In this document: piece by piece, positions 1 to 8,216 of the stretch
Layout of the letters: each line of letters opens with the position of its first letter
Position numbering within the stretch: position 1 is the first letter of the stretch
Virus record (IMG/VR): IMGVR_UViG_3300046507_000221
Location: 1 to 37,864 of that record
DNA: 37,864 bases
Direction: 5' to 3' (one strand)
DNA from: a virus
Notes under the pieces: model-generated
What the model was told of the DNA's origin: nothing
Databases searched by the model: none
What the model saw: the letters and a program-made list of their open reading frames with translations, nothing else
Translations under genes and position numbers: made by a program

Positions 1-1
1 C

Positions 2-1279
2 CTAGCGTGGATGAAACAACAGATTTTGAAACCGGAAGACTTGGTTACAGAAGACGAAGTTTATATCGAGGATCAGCCCACCGGCATCATCCAGACAAAA
101 GGCGTGTTGAAAGGCGTCAAGGCAAACGTTGGCGGCTTGGATTTCCACTTTGGGACGGGTGGCATTCACGCAAGCGTCACGCCGCAACGGATCATCGCGA
201 CTGATGAATGGTGGATCGTTGATGTTGACGTTGAAGGCTACTATCCGTCCGCAGCCGTAGCTAACGGTGTTGCGCCCGCGCATTTGGGTGATGCCTACGT
301 GCGCGAGTATGGGAAGCTGAAACCCGAACGCAAAGAATGGCAGAAGCGCAAAGGCAAGAAATGCGTTGAAGCGAACAGCCTAAAGCTTGCCGGTAATGGC
401 GTGTACGGAAAGAGCAACAGCCCATATAGCTGTTTCTATGATCCGCAATACACCATGACGATCACCATCAATTGCCAACTAATGCTTTGCATGTTGGCGG
501 AATGGTTGCTCGCCGTCCCCACCCTGCAAATCATCCAAGCCAACACGGACGGCATTACGTACCGCATCCATCGCGACTATGAACCGATGGCGATCGAAAT
601 CCGGAAGCGTTGGGAAGCGTTCACTTGCTTGACGCTTGAAGACGTTCGCTATCGTCGTATGTGGATCAGGGATGTAAACAACTACGTCGCCGAAGATTTG
701 AAGGGCAAGCTAAAGCAGAAAGGCGCTTATTGGCATCCTGATCCGCTGAACTACGCGCAAAGCATCAGCGAAAGCCAACCGCCAGCATGGCACAAAGACC
801 TAGGCAATTGCATCAGCATCATGGCTGCTGTTGCCGCGATGGTTCACGGCATCCCCCCGGAAGTTTTCATTCGCGCGCACACGAACAAGTTTGATTTCAT
901 GTTGCGCGCGAAAGTTGGCCGATCCGATCGGCTGATGTTGGGCAACAGCGAATTGCAACGAACGTCGCGCTACTACGTCGCCAATCAAGGCGCGGCGCTG
1001 CGCAAGATCAGCCCACCTTCTTTGCCCGGCAATGCACAGCACGGAGCGTTTAAGAAAGCTAACGGCGTCAACGAAGCCGATTATTTGCGCGTGATGAACG
1101 CAAACGGCTGGCAACACGATCCGACCGTTTGCACAAAAAACAAGAGCAAATATGAGGATCGTGTAACGGCGTTTGAAGCCGGTTGGCTTGTCGCCGAATG
1201 CAACAACGCGGACGCGTTCGATTTCGCCAACGTGAATTATCGCTATTATGTCGAGGAAGCCCGGAAACTAATCATATGA
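2..1279 (+). CDS. Family B DNA polymerase, C-terminal part (5' truncated by window)
   Basis: Replicative phage DNA polymerase, polymerase domain only. The frame is open to the left edge, and no exonuclease motifs are seen, so the N-terminal part lies outside. Counting from the Met at position 11: a GTGGIHAS-type motif at residues 49-55; motif A DVEGYYPS at 73-80 with the metal-binding Asp; motif B KLAGNGVYG at 125-133 (the K-x3-N-x2-YG signature); and motif C as NTDG at 178-181, with the catalytic Asp in a TD dipeptide. These in order are diagnostic of the viral/protein-primed-like family B group. The gene is the first of a plus-strand replication block, and its stop overlaps the ATG of the next gene by 4 nt (ATGA). 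Family assignment is secure; whether priming is by protein or RNA cannot be told. Confidence 0.9.
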   Translation, partial: LAWMKQQILKPEDLVTEDEVYIEDQPTGIIQTKGVLKGVKANVGGLDFHFGTGGIHASVTPQRIIATDEWWIVDVDVEGYYPSAAVANGVAPAHLGDAYVREYGKLKPERKEWQKRKGKKCVEANSLKLAGNGVYGKSNSPYSCFYDPQYTMTITINCQLMLCMLAEWLLAVPTLQIIQANTDGITYRIHRDYEPMAIEIRKRWEAFTCLTLEDVRYRRMWIRDVNNYVAEDLKGKLKQKGAYWHPDPLNYAQSISESQPPAWHKDLGNCISIMAAVAAMVHGIPPEVFIRAHTNKFDFMLRAKVGRSDRLMLGNSELQRTSRYYVANQGAALRKISPPSLPGNAQHGAFKKANGVNEADYLRVMNANGWQHDPTVCTKNKSKYEDRVTAFEAGWLVAECNNADAFDFANVNYRYYVEEARKLII

Positions 1280-1812
1280 GTGTTAAGCAGTGCTTTCGAT
1301 GCAAAGAAACAAAACCGCTTGAACAGTTTTCGATAAACAAGGGAAAACCGAAAACATATTGCAAGCCGTGTTCTAGCGCTAAAAGTCGTCAATATCTCGC
1401 CAAACGACGTGTAACAAAACCGGACCATTACGAAATCAATCGGGAGCGACAACGGCGCGCAAGAGAAACAAATAAGAAAATGCGTGTCAGCATGATTTTT
1501 AACAACGTCAAGTTTCACGCGAAACGTAGAAGTCGTGATCTAGATTTTTCGCTAACAAGCGAATTGTTGTTTCTCTTGTTCGAATTGCAAGAATGGAAAT
1601 GCAAGCAAACCGGAATTCCGTTTGATTTGACTACTGGAAAAGGAAAGCGACCATTTGGGCCCGCTGTTGATCGCATTAAGAATGAAAAGGGATACAGCAT
1701 TTCGAACATTCAACTCGTTTGCAATATCTATAACTATGCAAAGAACGAGTTTACGGATGACGACGTTATGATGTTCGCAAATGCTTTAATCGAAAACAAG
1801 CTAGGAAGCTGA
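1276..1812 (+). CDS. HNH endonuclease-like protein with N-terminal zinc finger
   Basis: A 178-residue DNA-binding/nuclease candidate. The N-terminus has two CxxC pairs (Cys6/Cys9 and Cys29/Cys32), a zinc-knuckle arrangement. A basic, Arg/Lys-rich linker (about 40-90) follows. The C-terminal part (109-160) has CKQTGIPF, then VDRIKNEKGY and NIQLVCNIYNYAKNEF, the signature of phage HNH proteins in which a VDRI..GY segment replaces the classical first HH pair. The start ATG overlaps the polymerase stop (ATGA), so translation is coupled. The position directly after a polymerase gene is typical of free-standing homing-type endonucleases, but a housekeeping role is also possible. Activity is inferred. 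Confidence 0.75.
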   Translation: MSVKQCFRCKETKPLEQFSINKGKPKTYCKPCSSAKSRQYLAKRRVTKPDHYEINRERQRRARETNKKMRVSMIFNNVKFHAKRRSRDLDFSLTSELLFLLFELQEWKCKQTGIPFDLTTGKGKRPFGPAVDRIKNEKGYSISNIQLVCNIYNYAKNEFTDDDVMMFANALIENKLGS

Positions 1813-1816
1813 TCAT

Positions 1817-2017
1817 ATGAAAACGCCGCTACCGGTCACGCTTGACGACTTACAAGCAACCGCGAGAGACGACAAAGCGAGAATGTGCGAGTACAGGAAA
1901 CTAACAGTTTTTTGGAACCCGATCGATAATTGCTTTTCCTACATGCATGACGGTTGGCGTTGCACGAAGGATTTCGCGAAATCTATTCTTGCCGGATATC
2001 ATGCGGTGCGCAAATGA
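1817..2017 (+). CDS. Small protein of unknown function (66 aa)
   Basis: Not recognised. It begins 4 nt after the HNH gene stop, behind a good AGGAAG Shine-Dalgarno, and its stop overlaps the ATG of the kinase gene (ATGA). That supports a real, translationally coupled gene in the same operon. The C-terminal half is aromatic-rich (VFWNPIDNCFSYMHDGWRC). No membrane segment or known motif is seen. Confidence 0.6.
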   Translation: MKTPLPVTLDDLQATARDDKARMCEYRKLTVFWNPIDNCFSYMHDGWRCTKDFAKSILAGYHAVRK

Positions 2018-2598
2018 CCAAATCTAAGCTAATCGGTCTTTGCGGCTTCAAAGGCGCGGGCAAGTCAACCGTTACTGCGTCCGCGATCTTCAACCCTGCA
2101 ACGTCGTTTATCTCGCTGCCGATCTGTCAAACGAACTTCGCTAAGCCGATCTTCGATATGCTTTCCGCGATCGTGCCCGGTGACATCATGTATAACAAGG
2201 CGCGATGGGATGAACCGTTGCGGGAATTGGACGGCAAGACCGTCCGATTTGCTGCCGATACGCTAGGCGTCGAATGGGGGCGCAACCGGATGGGTCGCAA
2301 CATCTGGATTAATCAAATGCGTATCGATATCGCAAAGAACATGGCAACCGGCGCGCACGTGATCGTTGACAACATCCGCTTTCTTGACGAATTCGACATG
2401 ATGAAGGAATTGGGCGCGGAAACGATCGCATTCATTCGGCCGGGGTTACGATTTCGCGGCATCGCACTACCGGAAACGGAGCGATACATTCCCGACCTAC
2501 AGGCACGTTGCGCGCATAGGATCGTGAACCGTGACGGCTATTTCGCCGAAACCACGCTTGAAATGCGAGCGCTGTTGAAACGGATCATTGAAGCGTAA
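2014..2598 (+). CDS. Deoxynucleoside monophosphate kinase-like P-loop protein
   Basis: A 194-residue P-loop kinase. Walker A is GFKGAGKST (residues 11-19) right after the first strand LIGLC, the placement seen in T4 gp1-type dNMP kinases. A later VIVDNIRFLDEFDMMKELGAETI segment matches the Walker-B/strand region (DVRF..E) of that group, which phosphorylates dNMPs with ATP to feed phage DNA synthesis. The ATG at 2014 overlaps the upstream stop; an in-frame upstream ATG at 1954 lies inside the previous gene and is rejected. It is the last gene before a bidirectional terminator. A general P-loop nucleotide kinase is certain enough; the dNMP substrate is inferred from family resemblance and the polymerase context. 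Confidence 0.8.
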   Translation: MTKSKLIGLCGFKGAGKSTVTASAIFNPATSFISLPICQTNFAKPIFDMLSAIVPGDIMYNKARWDEPLRELDGKTVRFAADTLGVEWGRNRMGRNIWINQMRIDIAKNMATGAHVIVDNIRFLDEFDMMKELGAETIAFIRPGLRFRGIALPETERYIPDLQARCAHRIVNRDGYFAETTLEMRALLKRIIEA

Positions 2599-2602
2599 GA
2601 AA

Positions 2603-2626
2603 AAGGCCCGGATCACTCCGGGCCTT
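2603..2626. terminator. Bidirectional intrinsic terminator between converging blocks
   Basis: Perfect 10-bp inverted repeat AAGGCCCGGA / TCCGGGCCTT with a 4-nt loop (TCAC), preceded by A-rich and followed by T-rich sequence. It sits between the plus-strand kinase stop and the minus-strand lysis genes. The o-spanin stop codon (2615-2613) lies in the loop, so the hairpin also encodes that protein's last codons. Confidence 0.8.
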
Positions 2627-2906
2627 CTGCTTTGGGATGCCGCGCGAAAGGCCAGCGAAGGCCGGGCAGCGGGCCGCGATCGTCGGGCGGCGGTTCGGTG
2701 CTCTTGGCGGGCGCGGCGTTTGCCGGGCATCCCTGATGCTGTAGCAGGGTGTTATAGGACAAGATTTGCCGCGTGGTGTCGTCGGTGTCCTTATGGGACG
2801 CCGACATATAGCCGAAAGTGCAAATCCCCGCGCTAGTCGCGCATCCACCCATTCCGCTCAAGAGCGCGAGTAACAGCATTGGGCGGCATAGCTTTGACAG
2901 TCGCAT
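2613..2906 (-). CDS. Outer-membrane spanin-like lipoprotein (Rz1-type), overlapping the upstream membrane gene
   Basis: Small lipoprotein of 97 residues: basic N-terminus (MRLSKLCR), hydrophobic stretch, then a lipobox-like MGGC with the lipidated Cys at 22. After the Cys comes ICTFGYMSASHKDTD-DTTRQILSYNTLLQHQGC, a pattern of C..TRRQI..HN..C type that I associate with phage o-spanins; the C-terminus is Pro-rich, as is usual for Rz1. The start is backed by AAAGGGA at about -10 and lies inside the 3' end of the preceding gene in another frame (74-nt overlap), the classic spanin arrangement. O-spanins link the outer membrane to the inner-membrane partner and fuse the two membranes at lysis. Family assignment is by pattern and context. 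Confidence 0.65.
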   Translation of the reverse strand: MRLSKLCRPMLLLALLSGMGGCATSAGICTFGYMSASHKDTDDTTRQILSYNTLLQHQGCPANAAPAKSTEPPPDDRGPLPGLRWPFARHPKAEGPE

Positions 2907-3162
2907 TGATCTTATCCCTTTGTTCGGTCGCGTGTTCGTTCAAGGATTTCTGCCGGGCTTGTTCACCGGCAACGCCGCGATTGCGCCCGTACTGAACCGC
3001 GACTAACACCGCGATTGTGGACGCGACCGACCACCGCGCCCAACTTGGCAGGATCAGCCAAATCGGCGCGATCCACTGCCAACAAAACCCGATCGCAATA
3101 ATGATCAGGATTGCGGGCACGTACCAAGGCACATGGTTCCAAAGCCATTCAAACCACCACAT
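2833..3162 (-). CDS. Inner-membrane lysis protein (i-spanin-like or holin)
   Basis: A 109-residue membrane protein. It has a Trp-rich N-terminus, hydrophobic segments at about 13-28, 30-40 and 45-57, then a charged soluble tail (YGRNRGVAGEQARQ...) ending in AVTRALERNGWMRD, a tail type seen in phage spanin/lysis proteins. Strong Shine-Dalgarno GAGGG 8 nt before the ATG. It follows the lytic protein gene and overlaps the lipoprotein gene, which argues for an i-spanin. The two or three membrane passes rather than one leave holin, or a combined role, open. Confidence 0.55.
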   Translation of the reverse strand: MWWFEWLWNHVPWYVPAILIIIAIGFCWQWIAPIWLILPSWARWSVASTIAVLVAVQYGRNRGVAGEQARQKSLNEHATEQRDKINATVKAMPPNAVTRALERNGWMRD

Positions 3163-3172
3163 CGAACAGCCC

Positions 3173-4240
3173 TCAGTTAATCTTTCCGCGCTGATAATCC
3201 GCGACGGTCGCCGACTTCGACTTGTTGACTTGATACGCAGTCACGACCGCGATTGCCGCGACAATGCCGAACCACGCGAAGCCGGGCACCGCACCGAACC
3301 AATCCGAAACCATGTCTTTGTAGGGCGCAACCGCGTCATGCGTATCGGGAAGCAATTTCAACGCACCGCCACCGACCGCAGCCGCGCCGCTGAACCATCC
3401 GGTAATCCGGCTGATCAATGACGCATTCTTGGCCGGGGGAAGCGACGCGAGCGAGCCCGCAAGATCGTCTTCGGTCTTGAACGCGCGAGCCGGTGCAATC
3501 GGCCGGTGCCAGCCTTCCGCGTCGGCTGCGACGATCGCGGGCGCGAGTGCGCTTGACGGATACGTGGCCGGGCTATCAATGCCGCGATCGGTGAAGAACG
3601 TTTTGATTGCGCCCAACGTCTTCCCGCCGATCCTGCCATCAGCCTCGCCAACTTCGTGGTAGCCGAAGCCGATCAAAGCCGCCTGATAGCTGCGCAGCGT
3701 TTCATCAACGCGGGCGGTTGGCGTTGCGACAACGGGCGCGGCAGTCATCGGCGGCGGATTGTTCGCGAACACACGGCGCTGTGCTTCGATCCAATCGGCA
3801 TCCGCAGCGGGGTAAGTTTGCCCGGCTTCGTGACCAGCCTGCGCTTTGAGGAACGCAATTCCCATCGGCGAATTCCAAAACGCGTCATCCATGACGGTGT
3901 TTTCGGTCAGGCCGGGAACGCGCGCTTTGCAGTATGCGATATAAGACGCGGTGTTGTTACCACCGTCCCAAATCGCGATTGCATCCTTGAATTTCTTGTT
4001 TCTGTAGTGATCGGACGTGCGCCACATTTCGAGTTGCGCGCAAATGCCCTGCATGAACGACGGGAAATAGGCGATGTTATTGCCTTGGTTCAAACCGTCG
4101 TTGAGATATTCGGTTTGGACGCTGCCCCACTTCACCGCAAGCTTGTTCGTTGTCGGCGCGAACTTGTCGGATGACTTGCGTTTGCCGCTAATTCCCCACA
4201 TTGCGCCGGGGTTTTTCGAGCGAATAGATGCGACGGTCAT
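3173..4240 (-). CDS. Peptidoglycan-active lytic protein with PG-binding domain and C-terminal membrane anchor
   Basis: 355 residues. The N-terminus (ASIRSKNPGAMWG, then KWGS..., and FPSFMQGICAQLEMW) resembles the RNNNPGN-type lysozyme-like domain of phage structural/lytic proteins and extends to about residue 158. A Pro/Ala linker follows, then a PG_binding_1-like repeat at 178-220 (SYQAALIGFGYHEVGEADGR-IGGKTLGAI). The C-terminus has one hydrophobic segment at about 321-338 followed by positive residues. The start at 4240 is chosen for its AAGGAATTC Shine-Dalgarno; a longer frame to 4339 has none. It lies directly upstream of the spanin-like pair, so an endolysin role is likely, but a virion-associated lysin is possible. 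Catalytic residues could not be assigned. Confidence 0.65.
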   Translation of the reverse strand: MTVASIRSKNPGAMWGISGKRKSSDKFAPTTNKLAVKWGSVQTEYLNDGLNQGNNIAYFPSFMQGICAQLEMWRTSDHYRNKKFKDAIAIWDGGNNTASYIAYCKARVPGLTENTVMDDAFWNSPMGIAFLKAQAGHEAGQTYPAADADWIEAQRRVFANNPPPMTAAPVVATPTARVDETLRSYQAALIGFGYHEVGEADGRIGGKTLGAIKTFFTDRGIDSPATYPSSALAPAIVAADAEGWHRPIAPARAFKTEDDLAGSLASLPPAKNASLISRITGWFSGAAAVGGGALKLLPDTHDAVAPYKDMVSDWFGAVPGFAWFGIVAAIAVVTAYQVNKSKSATVADYQRGKIN

Positions 4241-4363
4241 TTGCTGAATTCCTTGCGGTGATTGTTGCGATGATCGCTTGACCACCGCTAGAATTACCGC
4301 AAGACTATACCACAACCGCCAACACTTTCCACCCGGCAAGTTCTTTCCAAGTGGAAAAATCGG

Positions 4364-4747
4364 CTACACAAGCGCGTTGGCTCGAATGAGCAGATTATCA
4401 ACCTGTTCCGAGGTCAGGCTAAGGGCCGCGATCATGCCTTGCACAAGCGGATCAACCCGCTTGATTTCGGTCGCTAAATCCCATTCCTCTTGAGTGTTCG
4501 CATTAGCGGCAATAGCGGCCCGAACCGTCGCCCACTGCCCTAGTTCATCGAACGCCCGCTTTAGACCAAGCTTGGTGCAAAAGGTCGGCACGGGCGCAGG
4601 CGGCGCAACGTACGGGACAGGCGTGTTTCCGGCCGCAAGCCATTCTTCGTAAATCCGACGATCCGTGTTGTCAGGATCATTCGGAATGAAGGCGCTGTCA
4701 GCGATGCGAAGTACGATCGCCGTTTCGGTAAGCTGATATTCGGACAT
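4364..4747 (-). CDS. Tail fibre-associated small protein (fibre chaperone-like)
   Basis: 127 residues, starting 4 nt after the fibre gene stop. The N-terminal part has a TDRRIYEEWLAAGNTPVPY segment, a common motif in proteins encoded just after phage tail fibres (assembly chaperone/T4 gp38-like surroundings). The C-terminal part (LGLKRAFDELGQW..., RVDPLVQGM...LTSEQVDNLLIRAN) is a helical region shared by many such proteins. The start at 4747 was chosen over a longer frame that runs into the fibre gene. The role is inferred from position and motif; it could instead be a small fibre component. Confidence 0.5.
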   Translation of the reverse strand: MSEYQLTETAIVLRIADSAFIPNDPDNTDRRIYEEWLAAGNTPVPYVAPPAPVPTFCTKLGLKRAFDELGQWATVRAAIAANANTQEEWDLATEIKRVDPLVQGMIAALSLTSEQVDNLLIRANALV

Positions 4748-4751
4748 GATG

Positions 4752-6923
4752 TTACATTCTCGCGCTAGAGGTCCAGTGGCATGAAAGCGCACAACCTGTG
4801 TTGGTGGTGACAGCGGCGAAAACACGTGCCCCGTTTTCGCCGATGAGATCGACCGTAGGTGTGACATCCACAGCGTTCGTACGGTCTCTTATCTTTCCTG
4901 CGGCTCCGGTGGTTTCTGAGTAAGTCACGATTGTAGGCGTAGCCCTCTTTGGTACTTTAAACCTTGGAGACATTCCGCCGCCGTTGCTTGTCGCGCCAGA
5001 ATTGCTAAAGAAAATGCTATCAGCCCCGTTTGGCGTCGCTGTGCCGGGGGGAGTTGCGTAGTCGAATGACTTCTCATAGTAGCGCTGACACTGCCGCAAC
5101 TCTTCATGGAAATCTGGAACGGTAAACGACCGCGAGGCGCTGCCTTCGTAAAGATCAACGTCGAACAACTCAAAGGTGCCAGTTGAGCTAGTTGAAAAGA
5201 CATTCGCTGTCTGTGATGAATGCATAAGGAACAGTTGCACCACCATGCCTATCCCGTTGTCCTTTAGCCATGTTCCGGTTGTAATTCCGGCAAGCGTGAC
5301 AAGCTTGATTACGTCCGTGCCGACTTCACCGGAGGCTATCGTGATCGTTCCAACAGCAGTTGAAGAACCGCCAGAGTTGTTGAGTTGAACGACGTAAGTT
5401 CCTGAGATAGGCGGCTTCATACCAATAGAAAGCGTTACTGTTTTCGCTGCTGCAGTTCCCCACTGCAAATCAGCTACACGCTTTCCTTCGATTGCTTGCT
5501 GAATATAGATGAGAGACGAGCCAACCGTGTTCTGCGAAGCCGTAGCGGTAACACGCAGGCGATTTGGCGATCCCGCTGGACTGACAGAAGCAATTTGCGC
5601 TGCGCTGAACGTCGCCGTGGTCGGCGAGAACGTCGCCATTTGCCACTGATCAACAGGAAAAGCTCCTGCGGCGGAGACAGCCGCCAATCCGATTTCCTGA
5701 TTGACCATCATCGCACCATTGATGATGTAGTTCCTCTTTAGAACGCCTATGTTGGCGCGTGCTTGCGCTTTTTGCGCAGCCGTCGCGCCTTGGTCCGTGT
5801 TGTAACTAACACCACCAAGATTGATTAAAGCAGTGTTGACGTTAGCAACATCCAACAAATTGTTTGCGCTTGAAAGATCGCCCGCGCCCGGTTGCCCAAC
5901 GACATTGAACGTCCAGCTAGTGAACGTGCCGCTTCCATTCGTCTTATCAGCGGTGATTGTTAGCGTCGTTCCGCTGTATATAACAACGCCTTCAAGCCAG
6001 TTGACACCGGATGAAGCGCGGACGCGGGCGCCGTTCTGATAGGCGAGCCCGGCTTGCGTCGTGAACACTTTTGATCCGGTGCCGATCGCAATTGACGTTG
6101 TGGACGTACCGCCGTATGTCGGCGCGTTAGTTCCGTCCACGCCCTTTTGGGCAACCAAGCCCCACTTACCAGCAGCAAGATCGGTCGCAAATACCCCCGA
6201 CATATGGGCCACAAGGCACATATAGGACGAACCGTTGATGGTCACATAATCAGCCGGAGGGCCAGCAACATATGAATGCGCCGTGACCCATGCAGCAACC
6301 GGATTGAGCGACAAAGGGCCAGTATTTCCAACGCTCGCGAGCAACGCCCAATATGTTACATTAGGCGGGGCGTTGCCGGTCGTTGATGCAATCGCAATGT
6401 ATGATGAACCGGCGCTATAAACGACATCGTTTGCGGCATACGAAGCCGCGTTATCGTACGCACCTCGAATATTGAACCCTTTGTACACACCGAGAAAGTT
6501 CCACGCACCGCTATCTTTCACCCAAAGCTTGCCGGTTGAAGCTTGAAACGCATACTGACCATCTTCGCCATATGACGGATCAGGAACGGTTGCAGTAGAC
6601 GGCACAAAAACATAAAAGCCGTTCGTGTTCAGCGCCGCAACCAACGCGGACACGTCCGCCATTGCCTGACCGCCGGCAAAACGAAGCGGTGAAATCTGCA
6701 AAATCTTGTACGCTGAACCGGCAGCAATCGCGCCGAACGGCCATGCCTCAATGACCAAATGAGTGTTATCAACCACATCTTCAATCGTGGTCGAATAGCC
6801 ATTGCAATAGAAAATATCACCTGGGCGCGCGTTAGGCGACGACCATATGCAACCGGCGCCAACAATCGTTGTTGCACCCGCACCGATCGTCACCGTACCG
6901 GTGCTGTAGGAATTAAGCGGCAT
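4752..6923 (-). CDS. Tail fibre / receptor-binding protein
   Basis: 723 residues. The N-terminal about 120 residues (PLNSYSTGTVTIGAGATTIVG, RPGDIFYCNGYSTTIEDV, NTHLVIEAWPFG) form the conserved virion-attachment module of many siphovirus fibres. The middle is low-complexity Gly/Thr/Ser beta-rich sequence with repeated SYAANDVVYSAGSSYIA and SYVAGPPADYVTINGSSYMC units (carbohydrate-binding-like). A helical transition QGATAAQKAQARANIG then leads to a C-terminal domain opening with NYIINGAMMVNQE, often seen on fibre tips. The start at 6923 has GGGGA upstream; the ATG at 6956 lacks one. The tip probably contacts the cell surface. The exact receptor is unknown. Confidence 0.8.
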   Translation of the reverse strand: MPLNSYSTGTVTIGAGATTIVGAGCIWSSPNARPGDIFYCNGYSTTIEDVVDNTHLVIEAWPFGAIAAGSAYKILQISPLRFAGGQAMADVSALVAALNTNGFYVFVPSTATVPDPSYGEDGQYAFQASTGKLWVKDSGAWNFLGVYKGFNIRGAYDNAASYAANDVVYSAGSSYIAIASTTGNAPPNVTYWALLASVGNTGPLSLNPVAAWVTAHSYVAGPPADYVTINGSSYMCLVAHMSGVFATDLAAGKWGLVAQKGVDGTNAPTYGGTSTTSIAIGTGSKVFTTQAGLAYQNGARVRASSGVNWLEGVVIYSGTTLTITADKTNGSGTFTSWTFNVVGQPGAGDLSSANNLLDVANVNTALINLGGVSYNTDQGATAAQKAQARANIGVLKRNYIINGAMMVNQEIGLAAVSAAGAFPVDQWQMATFSPTTATFSAAQIASVSPAGSPNRLRVTATASQNTVGSSLIYIQQAIEGKRVADLQWGTAAAKTVTLSIGMKPPISGTYVVQLNNSGGSSTAVGTITIASGEVGTDVIKLVTLAGITTGTWLKDNGIGMVVQLFLMHSSQTANVFSTSSTGTFELFDVDLYEGSASRSFTVPDFHEELRQCQRYYEKSFDYATPPGTATPNGADSIFFSNSGATSNGGGMSPRFKVPKRATPTIVTYSETTGAAGKIRDRTNAVDVTPTVDLIGENGARVFAAVTTNTGCALSCHWTSSARM

Positions 6924-6975
6924 TGGGCAAGTCCCCGATACGTCGCTTGACCACATGGCAAGCGGCGCTTACCAC

Positions 6976-7299
6976 TTACCCGATTTGGCTTGCCGCGTCC
7001 AATTCTTCGGGTGTCTGCGCGGCTGCTATCCGCAACAGAATGGTTTGCCGCCACAACTCGCGATCCGCTGCGGCGTCGCTCTTGCTGGCGATGACAGTTG
7101 CGAAGTCGTTGGGCTGCATTCCGCGCAATGTTGCTTCCGGTGCAAGCTTATCGAGTTGCCCGGATTTCGCCCATTCGCGTTTCTGCGCGTGTGCTTGATC
7201 GCGATGAACATTGTTGATTGCTAGCGTGTTAAAATATTCGTTGACGCGAAGGGTTGCGACTTCGCGAAGCGCGGGCATCGGATCGATAACGAGTTTCAT
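6976..7299 (-). CDS. Unknown protein in tail fibre cluster (107 aa)
   Basis: Not recognised with confidence. It is a helical, charged protein (REVATLRVNEYF, HRDQAHAQKREWAKSG, TPEELDAASQIG). Its ATG directly follows the TAG of the preceding gene, so it is translationally coupled, and it sits just before the fibre gene. Helical content and position suggest an assembly factor, which is inference. Confidence 0.6.
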   Translation of the reverse strand: MKLVIDPMPALREVATLRVNEYFNTLAINNVHRDQAHAQKREWAKSGQLDKLAPEATLRGMQPNDFATVIASKSDAAADRELWRQTILLRIAAAQTPEELDAASQIG

Positions 7300-7728
7300 C
7301 TAGATTGCCTCAATCGAAATTGTCTGATCCTTGAAGGGCCAAAGCGAAATCGTAATGCGATAGACGCACCGAACAGGAATTGCGATTTCAAGTTCAGTCG
7401 CGTCAAGCGGATCGATCGTGTGTAAGACGGTGTTGACCGCTGCGACGACGACCTTTGCATTTTTCGGAATGCCGGTGATGAGCGCGCTATCGATGCCGCC
7501 CGCTTTAATTACGGTCTTGTTGATTTCGATCGGCATAACCGGACGTTCGATTAGCTCTTTCGCCGATACGTTCACATACCAGTCTTTGAAGCTTGGTAGC
7601 GTGTTGGTATCGACCGCGACATAGGTAAGGCCCGCATCGTCCAGAAGTTTGTCATAGCCTTCCGGATCATAAACCTTGTTCGCTTGCGTGAGCATCCCGG
7701 TTGCGTCGTGAACAGCAAAGAGTGTCAT
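7300..7728 (-). CDS. Unknown tail-cluster protein (142 aa)
   Basis: Starts in an ATGA overlap with the preceding gene behind AGGAATT. The N-terminal part (LFAVHDATGMLTQANKVYDPEGYDKLLDDAG) has the look of proteins linking hub and fibre in alphaproteobacterial siphophages. The C-terminal half is beta-rich with alternating hydrophobics (IDSALITGIPKNAKVVVAAV...LEIAIPVRCVYRITI). It may be a structural spacer or baseplate accessory. No enzymatic motif is seen. Confidence 0.6.
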   Translation of the reverse strand: MTLFAVHDATGMLTQANKVYDPEGYDKLLDDAGLTYVAVDTNTLPSFKDWYVNVSAKELIERPVMPIEINKTVIKAGGIDSALITGIPKNAKVVVAAVNTVLHTIDPLDATELEIAIPVRCVYRITISLWPFKDQTISIEAI

Positions 7729-8216
7729 TGGTAATTCCTAAAGATGGCATAGGCGATGTGGGTTTGATCAGGGTAGCTAGGAAAGACCTGACCGGACGGC
7801 AGCAAGGTTTGTTTGTAGAATGAAATTCCTGTAAACCAACCATCGCCAACAGCACCACCAGCGCCATTAGACCCGCTGAAAAATGGCGTTGCACCATATG
7901 GCGAGTTGCCTGCGAAATAAGCGCCCTCGCTGCCCGGTTGAGACGTATTGGGTTGATAGTTCATCGTCATGAACAAAGGGAATGTACCGGCAGGCGTTGA
8001 CGGCAACAGCGCGAGCCTTACCCACTGCAAAATGTTGCCATCGCCCACTGGAGTGTAAGGCACCCTGCCCCACCCGTTCACATAGAGCCGCATCGGCGGT
8101 TGATTGGCATCGAACAGAAGGTCATCGAACTGCGCACCGGACGCGTCCACACCGGCCACTGATACGCGCAGTGGTGAACTCGCACCGGGAGTTATGAGAA
8201 CACGCCGCGTCGTCAT
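7725..8216 (-). CDS. MTTRR-type tail-tip accessory protein, copy 3 (163 aa)
   Basis: Third of three tandem proteins whose N-termini read MTTRRV/A. This copy (MTTRRVLITPGASSPLRVSVAG) keeps the opening and a short beta-rich body, but has diverged with a Gly/Ser/Pro/Asn-rich middle and C-terminal AYAIFRNYQ. Start at 8216 in an ATGA overlap with the upstream copy; a longer frame to 8261 lies inside it. It follows the J-like hub gene, so it is probably a tail-tip or fibre-base protein. Function unknown. Confidence 0.65.
   Translation of the reverse strand: MTTRRVLITPGASSPLRVSVAGVDASGAQFDDLLFDANQPPMRLYVNGWGRVPYTPVGDGNILQWVRLALLPSTPAGTFPLFMTMNYQPNTSQPGSEGAYFAGNSPYGATPFFSGSNGAGGAVGDGWFTGISFYKQTLLPSGQVFPSYPDQTHIAYAIFRNYQ

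Noticed and set aside
4278-4312. TTGACC-like site on the plus strand upstream of the lytic gene (TTGACCACCGC, later TATACC)
   Set aside because: Spacing between the -35-like and -10-like parts is too long and it points the wrong way into the fibre-associated gene region; likely chance similarity to P1-P5.
5701-5730. TTGACCATC followed by ATCGCACC inside the fibre gene, similar to P2
   Set aside because: No -10 at the right distance and it lies in coding sequence of a conserved fibre.
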